Positions 8,510 to 15,898 of a DNA stretch of 64,000 nt are shown here, one piece after another (position 1 is the first letter of the stretch; each line of letters opens with the position of its first letter). Source of the stretch: Erwinia sp039023475 (lineage in GTDB: Bacteria; Pseudomonadota; Gammaproteobacteria; Enterobacterales; Enterobacteriaceae). The notes under the pieces are model-generated. The model was given only the letters and a program-made list of their open reading frames with translations. It was not told the origin of the DNA and did not search any database. The stretch covers positions 1,054,001 to 1,118,000 of the forward strand of contig NZ_JBCHVB010000001.1 in NCBI RefSeq assembly GCF_039023475.1, in the 5' to 3' direction. Position numbers and translations under genes: made by a program.

Positions 8510-9013
8510 ATGAGTACCGCTAAACTGGTTAATACGAAATCTTCTGATCTGATTTACACCCGTAACGATGTGGCTGATGAAGATAAAAAAGCCACCATTG
8601 AGGTGTTGAATCGTCTGGTCACCGAATTTATTGATCTTTCTTTGATCACCAAGCAGGCGCACTGGAACATGCGTGGCGCTAACTTTATTGGTGTACATGA
8701 AATGCTGGACGGTTTCCGCACCATCATTACCGACCATCAGGATACGATTGCAGAACGCGTAGTGCAGCTGGGCGGCGTCGCACTGGGTACTACTCAGGTC
8801 GTTAATGACAGAACGCCACTGAAAAGCTATCCGCTTAACATTCACAGCGTACAGGATCACCTGAAGGCGCTGGCCGAGCGTTATTCTGTGGTGGCTAACG
8901 ATACGCGTAAAGCAATCAATGAAGTGGAAGATGAAGATACGGCAGACATCTTTACTGCTGCATCCCGCGATCTGGATAAATTCCTGTGGTTCATCGAAGC
9001 CAATATTGAATAA
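8510..9013 (+). CDS. dps: DNA-binding ferritin-like protein Dps
   Basis: Dodecameric mini-ferritin that binds DNA non-specifically and oxidises and stores iron with peroxide, protecting starved cells. With the start MSTAKLV at 8510 it is 167 residues, the same as E. coli. The dinuclear ferroxidase ligands are all present at the standard positions: His51, His63, Asp67, Asp78 and Glu82. The lysine-containing N-terminal tail that binds DNA is present (Lys5, Lys10). Another ATG at 8507 is directly in front and closer to the GAGG ribosome site; either could serve. A perfect terminator follows 44 bases after the stop. Confidence 0.95.
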   Translation: MSTAKLVNTKSSDLIYTRNDVADEDKKATIEVLNRLVTEFIDLSLITKQAHWNMRGANFIGVHEMLDGFRTIITDHQDTIAERVVQLGGVALGTTQVVNDRTPLKSYPLNIHSVQDHLKALAERYSVVANDTRKAINEVEDEDTADIFTAASRDLDKFLWFIEANIE

Positions 9014-9056
9014 GATCCTGCACCGCGTCTGACGCGGTCAGTCAGCATCAACCAGG

Positions 9057-9085
9057 GAGCAGATGAGCATTCATCTGCTCTTTTT
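9057..9085 (+). terminator. Rho-independent terminator of dps
   Basis: A perfect ten-base stem GAGCAGATGA/TCATCTGCTC with loop GCAT is followed by TTTTT. It lies only six bases before the ribosome site of ybiI. Confidence 0.9.
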
Positions 9086-9100
9086 ACGTTGGAGGTTAAG

Positions 9101-9367
9101 ATGGCAAGCGGATGGGCAAGTGATGACGCCGTACAGCAGCAGATAGACTCGACGATTGATGATGCGGTGAGCCGCGCCCGCAAGGCCGTCTATGAGGGCG
9201 TTAGCGCGGAGTATTGTGAAGAATGTGGTGAACCTGTACCCGAAGCCAGGCGCAAAGCTCTGCCGGGCGTGCAGTACTGCGTTCAGTGCCAGCAGAAGCG
9301 CGACCAGCAGCAGGCGGCGAATTCGCTTTATAACCGGCGCGGTAGCAAAGACAGCCAGCTTCGTTAA
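9101..9367 (+). CDS. ybiI: DksA/TraR-type C4 zinc-finger protein YbiI
   Basis: Small protein of 88 residues, the same length as E. coli YbiI and nearly identical at both ends (MASGWA..DDAV at the start, YNRRGSKDSQLR at the end). The C4 zinc finger is C-E-E-C near residues 38-41 paired with C-V-Q-C near 60-63. I start at 9101, which has a GGAGG site at the right distance, rather than the in-frame ATG at 9089 inside the terminator's U-run region. It lacks the long coiled coil of DksA, so it probably does not reach into the RNA polymerase secondary channel the same way. Function unknown. It lies directly behind the dps terminator with no room for its own promoter. Confidence 0.9.
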   Translation: MASGWASDDAVQQQIDSTIDDAVSRARKAVYEGVSAEYCEECGEPVPEARRKALPGVQYCVQCQQKRDQQQAANSLYNRRGSKDSQLR

Positions 9368-9467
9368 TTTTCAATTTATTACTTAAAAATTCGATCTCAT
9401 TAACATTTTTTTTATCCTCGCCGGCATCCTCTATTGTGTTTACTGTCAGATTTGCTAAAAAAACGTG

Positions 9468-9515
9468 TGCACCTTTATGGAACTACTGCACCAAATGAGC
9501 GCACCACAGTGGTGC
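9468..9515. promoter_or_regulatory. Tandem NtrC-like binding sites upstream of glnH
   Basis: Three neighbouring GCACC-type elements: TGCACCTTTATGGAAC at 9468, TGCACCAAATGAGCGCA at 9487, and the perfect palindrome GCACCACAGTGGTGC at 9501-9515. NtrC sites have the form TGCACC-N5-GGTGCA. In E. coli, glnHPQ is activated by phosphorylated NtrC under nitrogen limitation, so this fits. The sites lie about 100-130 bases before the likely start point, the usual enhancer distance. Confidence 0.6.
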
Positions 9516-9550
9516 CACACCTCTTAAAACCTACCGCCTGCGGATTAAAA

Positions 9551-9579
9551 TTGACTTAAAGTGCTGTTTTTCTTACAGT
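9551..9579 (+). promoter_or_regulatory. Candidate sigma70 promoter of glnH
   Basis: TTGACT and TACAGT are separated by 17 bases. This would serve as the constitutive promoter next to the nitrogen-regulated one. Confidence 0.4.
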
Positions 9580-9588
9580 CTGAAAAGC

Positions 9589-9604
9589 TGGCATAATATT
9601 TTCA
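9589..9604 (+). promoter_or_regulatory. Candidate sigma54 promoter of glnH
   Basis: TGGCAT-N5-TTTCA resembles the sigma54 consensus TGGCAC-N5-TTGCA, but the conserved -12 GC is TC here. The NtrC-like sites upstream make it the best candidate. It would start transcription near 9614. Confidence 0.35.
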
Positions 9605-9664
9605 TATGGCTGCTGGCATTGATACCGGACAAAGCCGTTGTCCGACCGCAATAAGGATAAAATA

Positions 9665-10411
9665 ATGAAGTCGATTGTTAAGTTTTCCCTGGCCGCACTG
9701 ACGCTGGCGTTTGCCGTTTCAGCAACTGCCGCAGAAAAAAAACTGGTTGTTGCTACCGATACCGCCTTCGTTCCTTTTGAATTCAAGCAGGACGGTAAGT
9801 ATGTTGGCTTTGATGTGGAACTCTGGGCAGCTATCGCGAAAGAGCTTAAGCTCGACTACACCCTGAAGCCGATGGACTTCAGCGGTATTATCCCTGCCCT
9901 GCAAACCCGTAACGTCGACGTGGCGCTGGCGGGCATTACGATCACTGACGAACGTAAAAACGCTATCGACTTCTCCGATGGCTACTATAAAAGCGGTCTG
10001 CAGGTCATGGTCAGAGCCAACAATGACGAAATCAAAAGCATTGACGATCTTGACGGTAAAGTTGTGGCGGTCAAAAGCGGCACCGGCTCTGTGAATTATG
10101 CAAAAGAGCACATCAAATCGAAAAACCTTCGCCAGTTCCCCAATATCGACAACGCCTATATGGAACTGGGCACCAATCGCGCTGACGCGGTTCTGCACGA
10201 TACGCCTAACATCCTCTATTTTATTAACACTGCCGGCAAAGGCCAGTTCAAAGCGGTAGGCGACTCGCTGGAAGCCCAGCAGTACGGTATCGCCTTCCCG
10301 AAAGGCAGCAACGAACTGCGTGAAAAAGTGAACGGCGCGCTGAAAACGCTGCGTGAAAACGGCACTTACAACACCCTTTATAAAAAATGGTTCGGCACCG
10401 AGCCTAAATAA
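9665..10411 (+). CDS. glnH: Glutamine ABC transporter periplasmic binding protein GlnH
   Basis: Soluble periplasmic receptor that captures L-glutamine and hands it to GlnP/GlnQ. It has 248 residues, exactly the E. coli length, with a signal peptide MKSIVKFSLAALTLAFAVSA cleaved at ATAA-EKKL. The SBP family 3 signature GFDVELWAAIAKEL is near residues 52-65, and the ligand site includes DFSGIIPALQTRNVD and the D-TPN region. The ATG at 9665 has a good AAGGA site; an in-frame ATG upstream would break the signal peptide. It is first in the glnHPQ operon and is separated from glnP by a stem-loop. Confidence 0.96.
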   Translation: MKSIVKFSLAALTLAFAVSATAAEKKLVVATDTAFVPFEFKQDGKYVGFDVELWAAIAKELKLDYTLKPMDFSGIIPALQTRNVDVALAGITITDERKNAIDFSDGYYKSGLQVMVRANNDEIKSIDDLDGKVVAVKSGTGSVNYAKEHIKSKNLRQFPNIDNAYMELGTNRADAVLHDTPNILYFINTAGKGQFKAVGDSLEAQQYGIAFPKGSNELREKVNGALKTLRENGTYNTLYKKWFGTEPK

Positions 10412-10428
10412 TTCCTGTTCTGACTTTA

Positions 10429-10452
10429 CGCGGGTGGTAGCTTTCGCCCGCG
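10429..10452 (+). terminator. Intercistronic stem-loop between glnH and glnP
   Basis: CGCGGGTG pairs with CGCCCGCG around an eight-base loop. A second short stem, ACCCG/CGGGT, with a T-run follows at 10460-10477. Such hairpins after binding-protein genes typically stabilise the upstream message or partly attenuate, giving more GlnH than GlnP and GlnQ. Confidence 0.5.
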
Positions 10453-10494
10453 CTTTCATACCCGCCCGACGGGTTTTAATCCGGAGAAAAAATA

Positions 10495-11154
10495 ATGCAG
10501 TTTGACTGGAGCGCCATCTGGCCATCTATCCCGGCCCTGCTTGAGGGCGCCCGACTGACCCTGTGGATTTCTATCCTTGGTCTTGCTGGCGGCCTGATTA
10601 TCGGCCTGGTAGCCGGCTTCGCCCGCGCTTATGGCGGCTGGCTGTCGCGCAATATTGCGCTGGTATTTATCGAACTGATTCGCGGTACGCCGATTGTCGT
10701 TCAGGTGATGTTTATCTACTTCGCCCTGCCGATGGCGTTTAACGATCTGCGCATCGATCCCTTCAGCGCGGCGGTGGTCACTATTATGATCAACTCCGGC
10801 GCCTATATTGCAGAAATTACCCGTGGTGCTGTTCTTTCTATCCATAACGGCTTCCGTGAAGCGGGTCTGGCGCTGGGGCTTTCCCGTCGCGAAACGTTGC
10901 GCTACGTCATTATGCCGCTGGCGCTGCGCCGTATGCTGCCGCCGCTGGGCAATCAGTGGATCGTCAGCATTAAGGATACCTCCCTGTTTATCGTTATCGG
11001 CGTGGCCGAACTGACCCGTCAGGGGCAGGAAATTATTGCCGGAAACTTCCGCGCGCTGGAGATCTGGAGCGCCGTGGCCGTTATCTATCTGTTTATTACG
11101 CTGGTGCTGAGCTTTGTTCTGCGTCGCCTTGAAAGAAGGATGAAAATCCTGTGA
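10495..11154 (+). CDS. glnP: Glutamine ABC transporter permease GlnP
   Basis: Inner-membrane permease of the His/Glu/Gln/Arg/opine family, 219 residues as in E. coli, with about five helices. The EAA loop that contacts GlnQ is visible as EAGLALGLSRRETLRYVIMP near residues 122-141. The segment IRGTPIVVQVMFIYFALP in the first half is typical of polar amino-acid permeases. The ribosome site is GGAGAAAA. Its stop overlaps the GTG start of glnQ by four bases (GTGA), which couples translation of the two subunits. Confidence 0.95.
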   Translation: MQFDWSAIWPSIPALLEGARLTLWISILGLAGGLIIGLVAGFARAYGGWLSRNIALVFIELIRGTPIVVQVMFIYFALPMAFNDLRIDPFSAAVVTIMINSGAYIAEITRGAVLSIHNGFREAGLALGLSRRETLRYVIMPLALRRMLPPLGNQWIVSIKDTSLFIVIGVAELTRQGQEIIAGNFRALEIWSAVAVIYLFITLVLSFVLRRLERRMKIL

Positions 11155-11873
11155 TTGAATTTAAAAACGTCTCCAAGCATTTCGGCCAGACCCAGGTTCT
11201 GCACAATATCGATCTCACTATCAAACAGGGTGAAGTAGTGGTGATTATCGGCCCTTCCGGGTCCGGTAAATCGACCCTGCTGCGCTGCATCAACAAGCTG
11301 GAAGAGATCACCAGCGGCGATCTGATCGTTGATGGCCTGAAGGTAAACGATCCTAAAGTGGACGAACGCCTGATCCGTCAGGAAGCGGGCATGGTGTTCC
11401 AGCAGTTTCATCTTTTTCCACAGATGAACGCGCTGGATAACGTCGCCTTTGGCCCCATCCGCGTACGCGGCACGGCAAAAGCGGAAGCGCACCGCCTGGC
11501 CCATGAACTGCTGGGAAAAGTCGGCCTTGCGGAACGTGCGCATCACTTCCCTTCTGAACTCTCCGGAGGACAGCAGCAGCGTGTTGCTATCGCCCGTGCG
11601 CTGGCGGTGAAGCCGAAAATGATGCTGTTTGATGAGCCGACGTCCGCACTGGATCCGGAACTGCGTCATGAAGTGCTGAAAGTGATGCAGGATCTGGCTG
11701 AAGAAGGAATGACGATGGTGATCGTGACGCATGAAGTCGGCTTCGCCAAAAAGGTCGCCTCACGCCTGATCTTTATTGATAAAGGGCGTATTGCCGAAGA
11801 TGGGCACCCCGATGAACTGATCGATAATCCACCCAGCCCGCGTCTGCGCGAATTCCTTCAGCACGTCTCCTGA
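11151..11873 (+). CDS. glnQ: Glutamine ABC transporter ATPase GlnQ
   Basis: Cytoplasmic ATPase subunit of the glutamine importer, 240 residues as in E. coli. It begins with GTG, preceded by AGAAGGA. Walker A is GPSGSGKST near residues 34-42, the Q-loop is VFQQFHLFP, the ABC signature is LSGGQQQR, Walker B is MMLFDEP followed by TSALDPE, and the switch His is in IVTHEVGF. All are intact. It is the last gene of the operon; a GC-rich hairpin lies just after the stop. Confidence 0.96.
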   Translation: MIEFKNVSKHFGQTQVLHNIDLTIKQGEVVVIIGPSGSGKSTLLRCINKLEEITSGDLIVDGLKVNDPKVDERLIRQEAGMVFQQFHLFPQMNALDNVAFGPIRVRGTAKAEAHRLAHELLGKVGLAERAHHFPSELSGGQQQRVAIARALAVKPKMMLFDEPTSALDPELRHEVLKVMQDLAEEGMTMVIVTHEVGFAKKVASRLIFIDKGRIAEDGHPDELIDNPPSPRLREFLQHVS

Positions 11874-11880
11874 TTGTCAC

Positions 11881-11902
11881 AGGGCGAACCCCGGTTCGCC
11901 CT
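11881..11902 (+). terminator. Hairpin after glnQ
   Basis: AGGGCGAAC pairs with GTTCGCCCT around CCCG. No T-run follows, so it may be a weak terminator or an mRNA-stabilising end. The next 190 bases up to rlmF hold no supportable gene. Confidence 0.45.
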
Positions 11903-12090
11903 CTCCTCCCCGCCGGGTTCTCAAAAAAGCTTTCTATCCGCACGCCCGACTGTACTTCCAATTCGATGCTGAGACCGGCGTCGTAACGGGAGACGTTAAT
12001 GCCAGGTATCGCTCCACCGGTGCTGGTCGAACAGCTCAGGCAGGCGTCTGAGTCGCCTGCAACTGCCGCTGAACCGATGCTGCCGCCTGA

Positions 12091-13023
12091 CTAGCGATGG
12101 CTTATCTGGCGTTCGCGGGCCGGCTTTTCCATAAAGCTCCAGGCGATAAACCGGCTCTGCTTCTGTCCCTGCGCCATATTCACGGTGCGCACGGCGACAG
12201 CGCCAGCCTCTTCCAGCGCGCGCCACAGCTCCGGCAGGTTCTCTTTACGGGATACCAGCGAAGTGAACCAGACGCACTGGCGAGCAAACTGGCTGCTTTC
12301 GGCGATCATACGGCTGATAAAGGCTTTCTCACCGCCTTCGCACCAGAGTTCGTCCTGCTGACCACCAAAGTTCAGCGGCGCATGTTTGTCCAGGCCGAGA
12401 TTACGCACCTTACGCTGGCTGCCCTGCCGTGCTTCGCTGGCGGAAGCGTGGAACGGTGGATTGCACATGACCGAGTGATATTGCTCATTTTTATGAATAA
12501 CCCCCTGGAAAATAGCCTGAGGATCTTTCTGACGGCGCAGACGAACGCCACGATTCAGGCCGGGGTTGGCGGCAATAATGGCATTCGCCGCGCGCATCGC
12601 CTCTTCGTTAACTTCGCTGCCGGTAAAACGCCAGCCATATTCACGGTAGCCGATCAGCGGATAGATGCAGTTAGCGCCGCAGCCGATGTCGAGCAGCGTC
12701 AGATCGTGGGGAACGCGGGCGTGATTATCTTCCGCCAGCAGGTCAGCCAGATGGTGAATATAGTCGGCCCGGCCCGGGACGGGCGGACAGAGGAAGCCTT
12801 CCGGGATAGTCCACTGTTCAATCTGATAGAAGTGCTTCAGCAGCGCCTGATTAAGGGTCCTTACCGCCGCAGGATCGGCGAAATCGACGGACTCATCGCC
12901 ATACTGATTGACCGCCACGCAGGCCGCCAGCGGCGGATGACTCTGAATGAGCGCGGGGAAGTCATAGCGTCCGCGATGGCGGTTACGCGGGTGAAGGGGG
13001 TGCTTTTCGGCGGTCTTTTTCAT
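12091..13023 (-). CDS. rlmF: 23S rRNA (adenine1618-N6)-methyltransferase RlmF
   Basis: SAM-dependent enzyme that methylates N6 of A1618 in 23S rRNA. From the ATG at 13023 it has 310 residues (E. coli 308) and begins MKKTAEKHPLHPRNRHRGRY, where HPRNRH is the family N-terminus; the 27 extra in-frame codons upstream to 13104 do not match the family. The SAM motif I is LLDIGCGANCIYP, and the catalytic N6-adenine motif is CNPPFH. A conserved LNFGGQQ-ELWCEGGE stretch follows. It ends MAQGQKQSRFIAWSFM plus a short tail. Transcribed alone, convergent with glnQ. Confidence 0.93.
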   Translation of the reverse strand: MKKTAEKHPLHPRNRHRGRYDFPALIQSHPPLAACVAVNQYGDESVDFADPAAVRTLNQALLKHFYQIEQWTIPEGFLCPPVPGRADYIHHLADLLAEDNHARVPHDLTLLDIGCGANCIYPLIGYREYGWRFTGSEVNEEAMRAANAIIAANPGLNRGVRLRRQKDPQAIFQGVIHKNEQYHSVMCNPPFHASASEARQGSQRKVRNLGLDKHAPLNFGGQQDELWCEGGEKAFISRMIAESSQFARQCVWFTSLVSRKENLPELWRALEEAGAVAVRTVNMAQGQKQSRFIAWSFMEKPARERQISHR

Positions 13024-13147
13024 GGGCGGCTCTCTTGTCTGAAGGCGCGTAAGATACCTGCTGCGGTAAAAATCGTAAACAATTCCCGCCTTTTTTCCCA
13101 TCACGCCAGGTTACTATAGGCAAATCAGCCACCTTTAAGGAGTTATG

Positions 13148-13786
13148 ATGACGCGTTCCCGCCACTCTTACCAGCCCCGCCTGGGCCATGGATTGCCTCA
13201 CGATCCGCTCAATGCCATTATCGGGCCCCGTCCGATTGGCTGGATCAGTTCACAAAGCGCCAGCGGCGAGCGAAACCTTGCGCCCTACAGCTTCTTTAAC
13301 TGCTTTAACTATAAGCCGCCGGTTATCGGCTTCTCCAGCCAGGGCTGGAAGGACAGCGTGGCCAATATTGCCGAAACGCGGGAATTCGTCTGGAATCTGG
13401 CTACCCGGGAGCTGGCGGTGCCGATGAATGAGAGTTCAGCCTCGGTGCCGCACGGTGAGGATGAATTTGCGCTGGCGGGGTTAACGGCGATACCGGGCAC
13501 CCAGGTCGCCGTGAGCATGGTGGCCGAAAGTCCGGTCAATTTTGAGTGCAGGCTGACACAGCTTATCCAGCTGGAGGACGCTGCGGGCGAAAAGCTTGAG
13601 CAGTGGATGGTGCTGGGCGAAGTGGTCGCTATCCACATTGATACCAACCTGCTGGAAGAGGGGATCTACCAGACGGCGAAAGCCCAGCCGATTCTGCGGG
13701 CTGGCGGACCGAGCGCCTATTACGCCATCAGCGACGATCTGCGCTTTGACCTGATGCGGCCGGATGCCAGAAAATCGTCCGGCTGA
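13148..13786 (+). CDS. Flavin reductase-like (FMN-binding split-barrel) protein
   Basis: A 212-residue protein of the flavin reductase-like/DIM6-NTAB family, which binds FMN. The pattern DPLNAIIGPRPIGWISSQSASGERNLAPYS is the characteristic N-terminal FMN-binding part, followed by FFNCFNYKPPVIGFSS. Such proteins either reduce flavins with NAD(P)H or act as flavoproteins of unknown role. Two ATGs overlap at 13145 and 13148; the second is five bases from the GGAG site and is preferred. It diverges from rlmF and points toward the hut cluster, but there is no evidence that it belongs to it. Confidence 0.75.
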   Translation: MTRSRHSYQPRLGHGLPHDPLNAIIGPRPIGWISSQSASGERNLAPYSFFNCFNYKPPVIGFSSQGWKDSVANIAETREFVWNLATRELAVPMNESSASVPHGEDEFALAGLTAIPGTQVAVSMVAESPVNFECRLTQLIQLEDAAGEKLEQWMVLGEVVAIHIDTNLLEEGIYQTAKAQPILRAGGPSAYYAISDDLRFDLMRPDARKSSG

Positions 13787-13825
13787 CGCGCCCAGGTTTG
13801 CCAGGCTCCGAGATCGACTGCGGGT

Positions 13826-14605
13826 TTATCGCTGTAGCAGTGCGGTAACGAGCTTTTTCAGCATGGGCTGTAGCTTTGCCGCCTTATCCTGCCGCCAGTG
13901 AAACGGCGGCGCTTCATCCATATAGTTACACTGCGCCAGCTCCAGCTGGAGCGCATGCTGATCCTCTGCCGGCCTGCCGTAGGCGCGGGTGATATAGCCG
14001 CCCTTAAAGCGGCCATTCATCACCCAGCTGTAATCATGTTGCGCGGCGCAGGCTTCACTTAACGCCTGGGTAATTTTGTCGCTGCAGCTTGCCCCATCGT
14101 TGGTGCCCAGATTCAGGTCGGGCAGCCTGCCGTCAAATAAGCGCGGGATCGCCGAGGCGATAGAATGCGCATCAAACAGCAGCACATAGCCAAACTCCTG
14201 CTTAATACGCGCCAGCTCCTGCATAATTTTCAGATGATAAGGCTGCCAGATTGTCTTCAGATAGTGCTGCCGCAGCGATTCGTCCGGCGCCATGCCCGGT
14301 CTGAACGTCGGCGTGCCGTCAAAAAGCGTACCGGGAAAGAGTCCGGTTGTCGCCGTACTGTAAAGGGCCTCATCATCGGGAGGACGGTTCAGATCGATCA
14401 CAAAGCGGGAATAGTGCCCCGTCAGCATGCTGGCCCCCATTTCCTGCGCAAACGCGTAGAGGCGGGGAATATGCCAGTCGGTATCCGGTAGCCCTTTCGC
14501 CGCCTCGCTAAGCCCTTTTTCCACCTCCGGCGTCAGGGCGGTCCCGGCATGAGGGATACTGACCAGCAGCGGCAGCGTACCTTGCGTAAAATGGTAGGGA
14601 GTCAT
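13826..14605 (-). CDS. hutG: N-formylglutamate deformylase HutG
   Basis: Last enzyme of the five-step histidine pathway: N-formyl-L-glutamate plus water gives glutamate and formate. It has 259 residues and belongs to the zinc-dependent N-formylglutamate amidohydrolase family, not to the arginase-like formiminoglutamase also called HutG in Klebsiella. Visible family motifs are LVSIPHAGTAL near the start, DTDWHIPRLY, RFVIDLNRPPDD and LLFDAHSIAS. Its ATG overlaps the TGA of hutI by one base (TGATG) and has an AGAGGAAAGG ribosome site, so it is translationally coupled to hutI. Confidence 0.92.
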   Translation of the reverse strand: MTPYHFTQGTLPLLVSIPHAGTALTPEVEKGLSEAAKGLPDTDWHIPRLYAFAQEMGASMLTGHYSRFVIDLNRPPDDEALYSTATTGLFPGTLFDGTPTFRPGMAPDESLRQHYLKTIWQPYHLKIMQELARIKQEFGYVLLFDAHSIASAIPRLFDGRLPDLNLGTNDGASCSDKITQALSEACAAQHDYSWVMNGRFKGGYITRAYGRPAEDQHALQLELAQCNYMDEAPPFHWRQDKAAKLQPMLKKLVTALLQR

Positions 14606-15822
14606 CACCTTTCCTCTCCTCTGAAGATCACCTTGCAGGGCAGCTCGCCGCCCAGCCAGTAAGCCAGCTCCGCCGGACGCGCCAGCGGCCAGTGAACAAA
14701 ATCGGCAAATTTGCCGGGTTCCAGCGACCCCTGCGTATCACCCAGCCCCAGCGCTTTCGCGCCGTTCAGCGTGACGCCCGCCAGCGCTTCTTCCGGGGTC
14801 ATGCCAAATAATGTACAGCCCATATTCAGCATTAACCGTAGCGACAGCGCGGGCGAGGTGCCCGGATTGGCATCGCTCGCCAGCGCCATTGGCACCTTAT
14901 AACGGCGAAACAGCTCAACAGGAGGGCGCTGCTTTTCGCGCAGCAGATAAAAAGCGCCCGGCAGCAGTACGGCGAGGGTGCCGCTCTGCGCCATAGCGGC
15001 CACGTCGCTTTCAGTGGCGTATTCAAGGTGATCGGCAGAAAGCGCGTTAAAGCGGGCCGCCAGCGTGCTGCCGCCCAGCGGGGAGAGCTGTTCCGCATGC
15101 AGCTTAACGGGCAGGCCAAGCCGCACTGCGGCCTCAAAGAGACGGGTCACCTGTTTTGGGGAGAACGCAAGATGTTCACAGAAGGCGTCCACGGCGTCGG
15201 CCAGCCCCTCAGCCGCCACCTGCGGCAGAAGATCGTTGCAGATCAGATCGATCCAGCCATCCGGGTTATCGCTGAACTCGGGCGGCGTGGCGTGCGCCGC
15301 CAGGCAGGTGGCACGGATCTCCACCGGCAGAGTGGTGGCCAGCTCGCGGATGGTCCGCAGCATGCGTAGCTCACTCTCCCGGTCAAGCCCATAGCCCGAC
15401 TTGATCTCCACCGTGGTGACGCCCTCCGCCAGCAGCCGTTCCAGCCGGAAGCGCGCCCCCGACACCAGCTGCGTCAGGCTCGCCTGTCGGGTAGCCCGCA
15501 CGGTAGAGAGAATACCACCGCCCTGCGCCGCAATCTCGCTGTAGCTTGCGCCGTTCAGGCGCTGCTCGAACTCCGCGCTGCGATCGCCGCCGAAGACCAG
15601 ATGCGTATGGCAGTCCACCAGCCCGGGCGTGACAATGCCGCCGCCCAGGTCATGCCGCCGTTCAGCCCGGAGATGGCCCGCTTCTGCGTAAGGGCCAACC
15701 CAGACAATTTTATCGCCGCGGACAGCAATAACGCCGTCCCGGATCAGGTTGTACCGCCCTGCCCGCATGGTAACAAGATCGGCCCCAGACCACAGGCTGT
15801 CGCAGCAAAGTTCTCCGTGCAT
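14605..15822 (-). CDS. hutI: Imidazolonepropionase HutI
   Basis: Third enzyme of histidine breakdown: opens 4-imidazolone-5-propionate to N-formimino-L-glutamate. A metal-dependent amidohydrolase of 405 residues, the usual length. I start at the ATG at 15822 (MHGELCCDSLW), which has a GGGAGGGG site; the frame continues to 15900 but into the operator region. The metal motif is VDCHTHLVFGG, followed by RSAEFEQRLNGASY, the VTTVEIKSGYGLD stretch and the active-site KLHAEQLS. First gene of the minus-strand hutIG unit, divergent from hutFD across a HutC-type operator. Confidence 0.95.
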   Translation of the reverse strand: MHGELCCDSLWSGADLVTMRAGRYNLIRDGVIAVRGDKIVWVGPYAEAGHLRAERRHDLGGGIVTPGLVDCHTHLVFGGDRSAEFEQRLNGASYSEIAAQGGGILSTVRATRQASLTQLVSGARFRLERLLAEGVTTVEIKSGYGLDRESELRMLRTIRELATTLPVEIRATCLAAHATPPEFSDNPDGWIDLICNDLLPQVAAEGLADAVDAFCEHLAFSPKQVTRLFEAAVRLGLPVKLHAEQLSPLGGSTLAARFNALSADHLEYATESDVAAMAQSGTLAVLLPGAFYLLREKQRPPVELFRRYKVPMALASDANPGTSPALSLRLMLNMGCTLFGMTPEEALAGVTLNGAKALGLGDTQGSLEPGKFADFVHWPLARPAELAYWLGGELPCKVIFRGEER

Positions 15823-15856
15823 CGCCCCTCCCGGCTTTACTGTTGCACTGTTAGTA

Positions 15857-15872
15857 TGTATATGTATATACA
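15857..15872. promoter_or_regulatory. HutC-type operator between hutI and hutF
   Basis: TGTATATGTATATACA is an inverted repeat of TGTATA halves in the 76 bases between the divergent hutI and hutF starts. It resembles the operators near hutC and hutH. One site here could control both transcription units. Confidence 0.65.
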
Positions 15873-15898
15873 ACCACACTGCCGGGGAAGCAACCTTC

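Noticed and set aside
11773..12090. In-frame read-through of the rlmF TAG giving about 100 more codons
   Set aside because: The extension runs antisense into glnQ and resembles no family; RlmF already ends at its normal length.
11903..12090. Possible gene remnant between glnQ and rlmF
   Set aside because: Short frames on both strands look protein-like in part, but none has a start site, ribosome site or recognisable family.
12097..13119. 340-codon open frame opposite rlmF
   Set aside because: Antisense to a clear rlmF with all family motifs; high-GC codon use makes long opposite frames common. No family resemblance.
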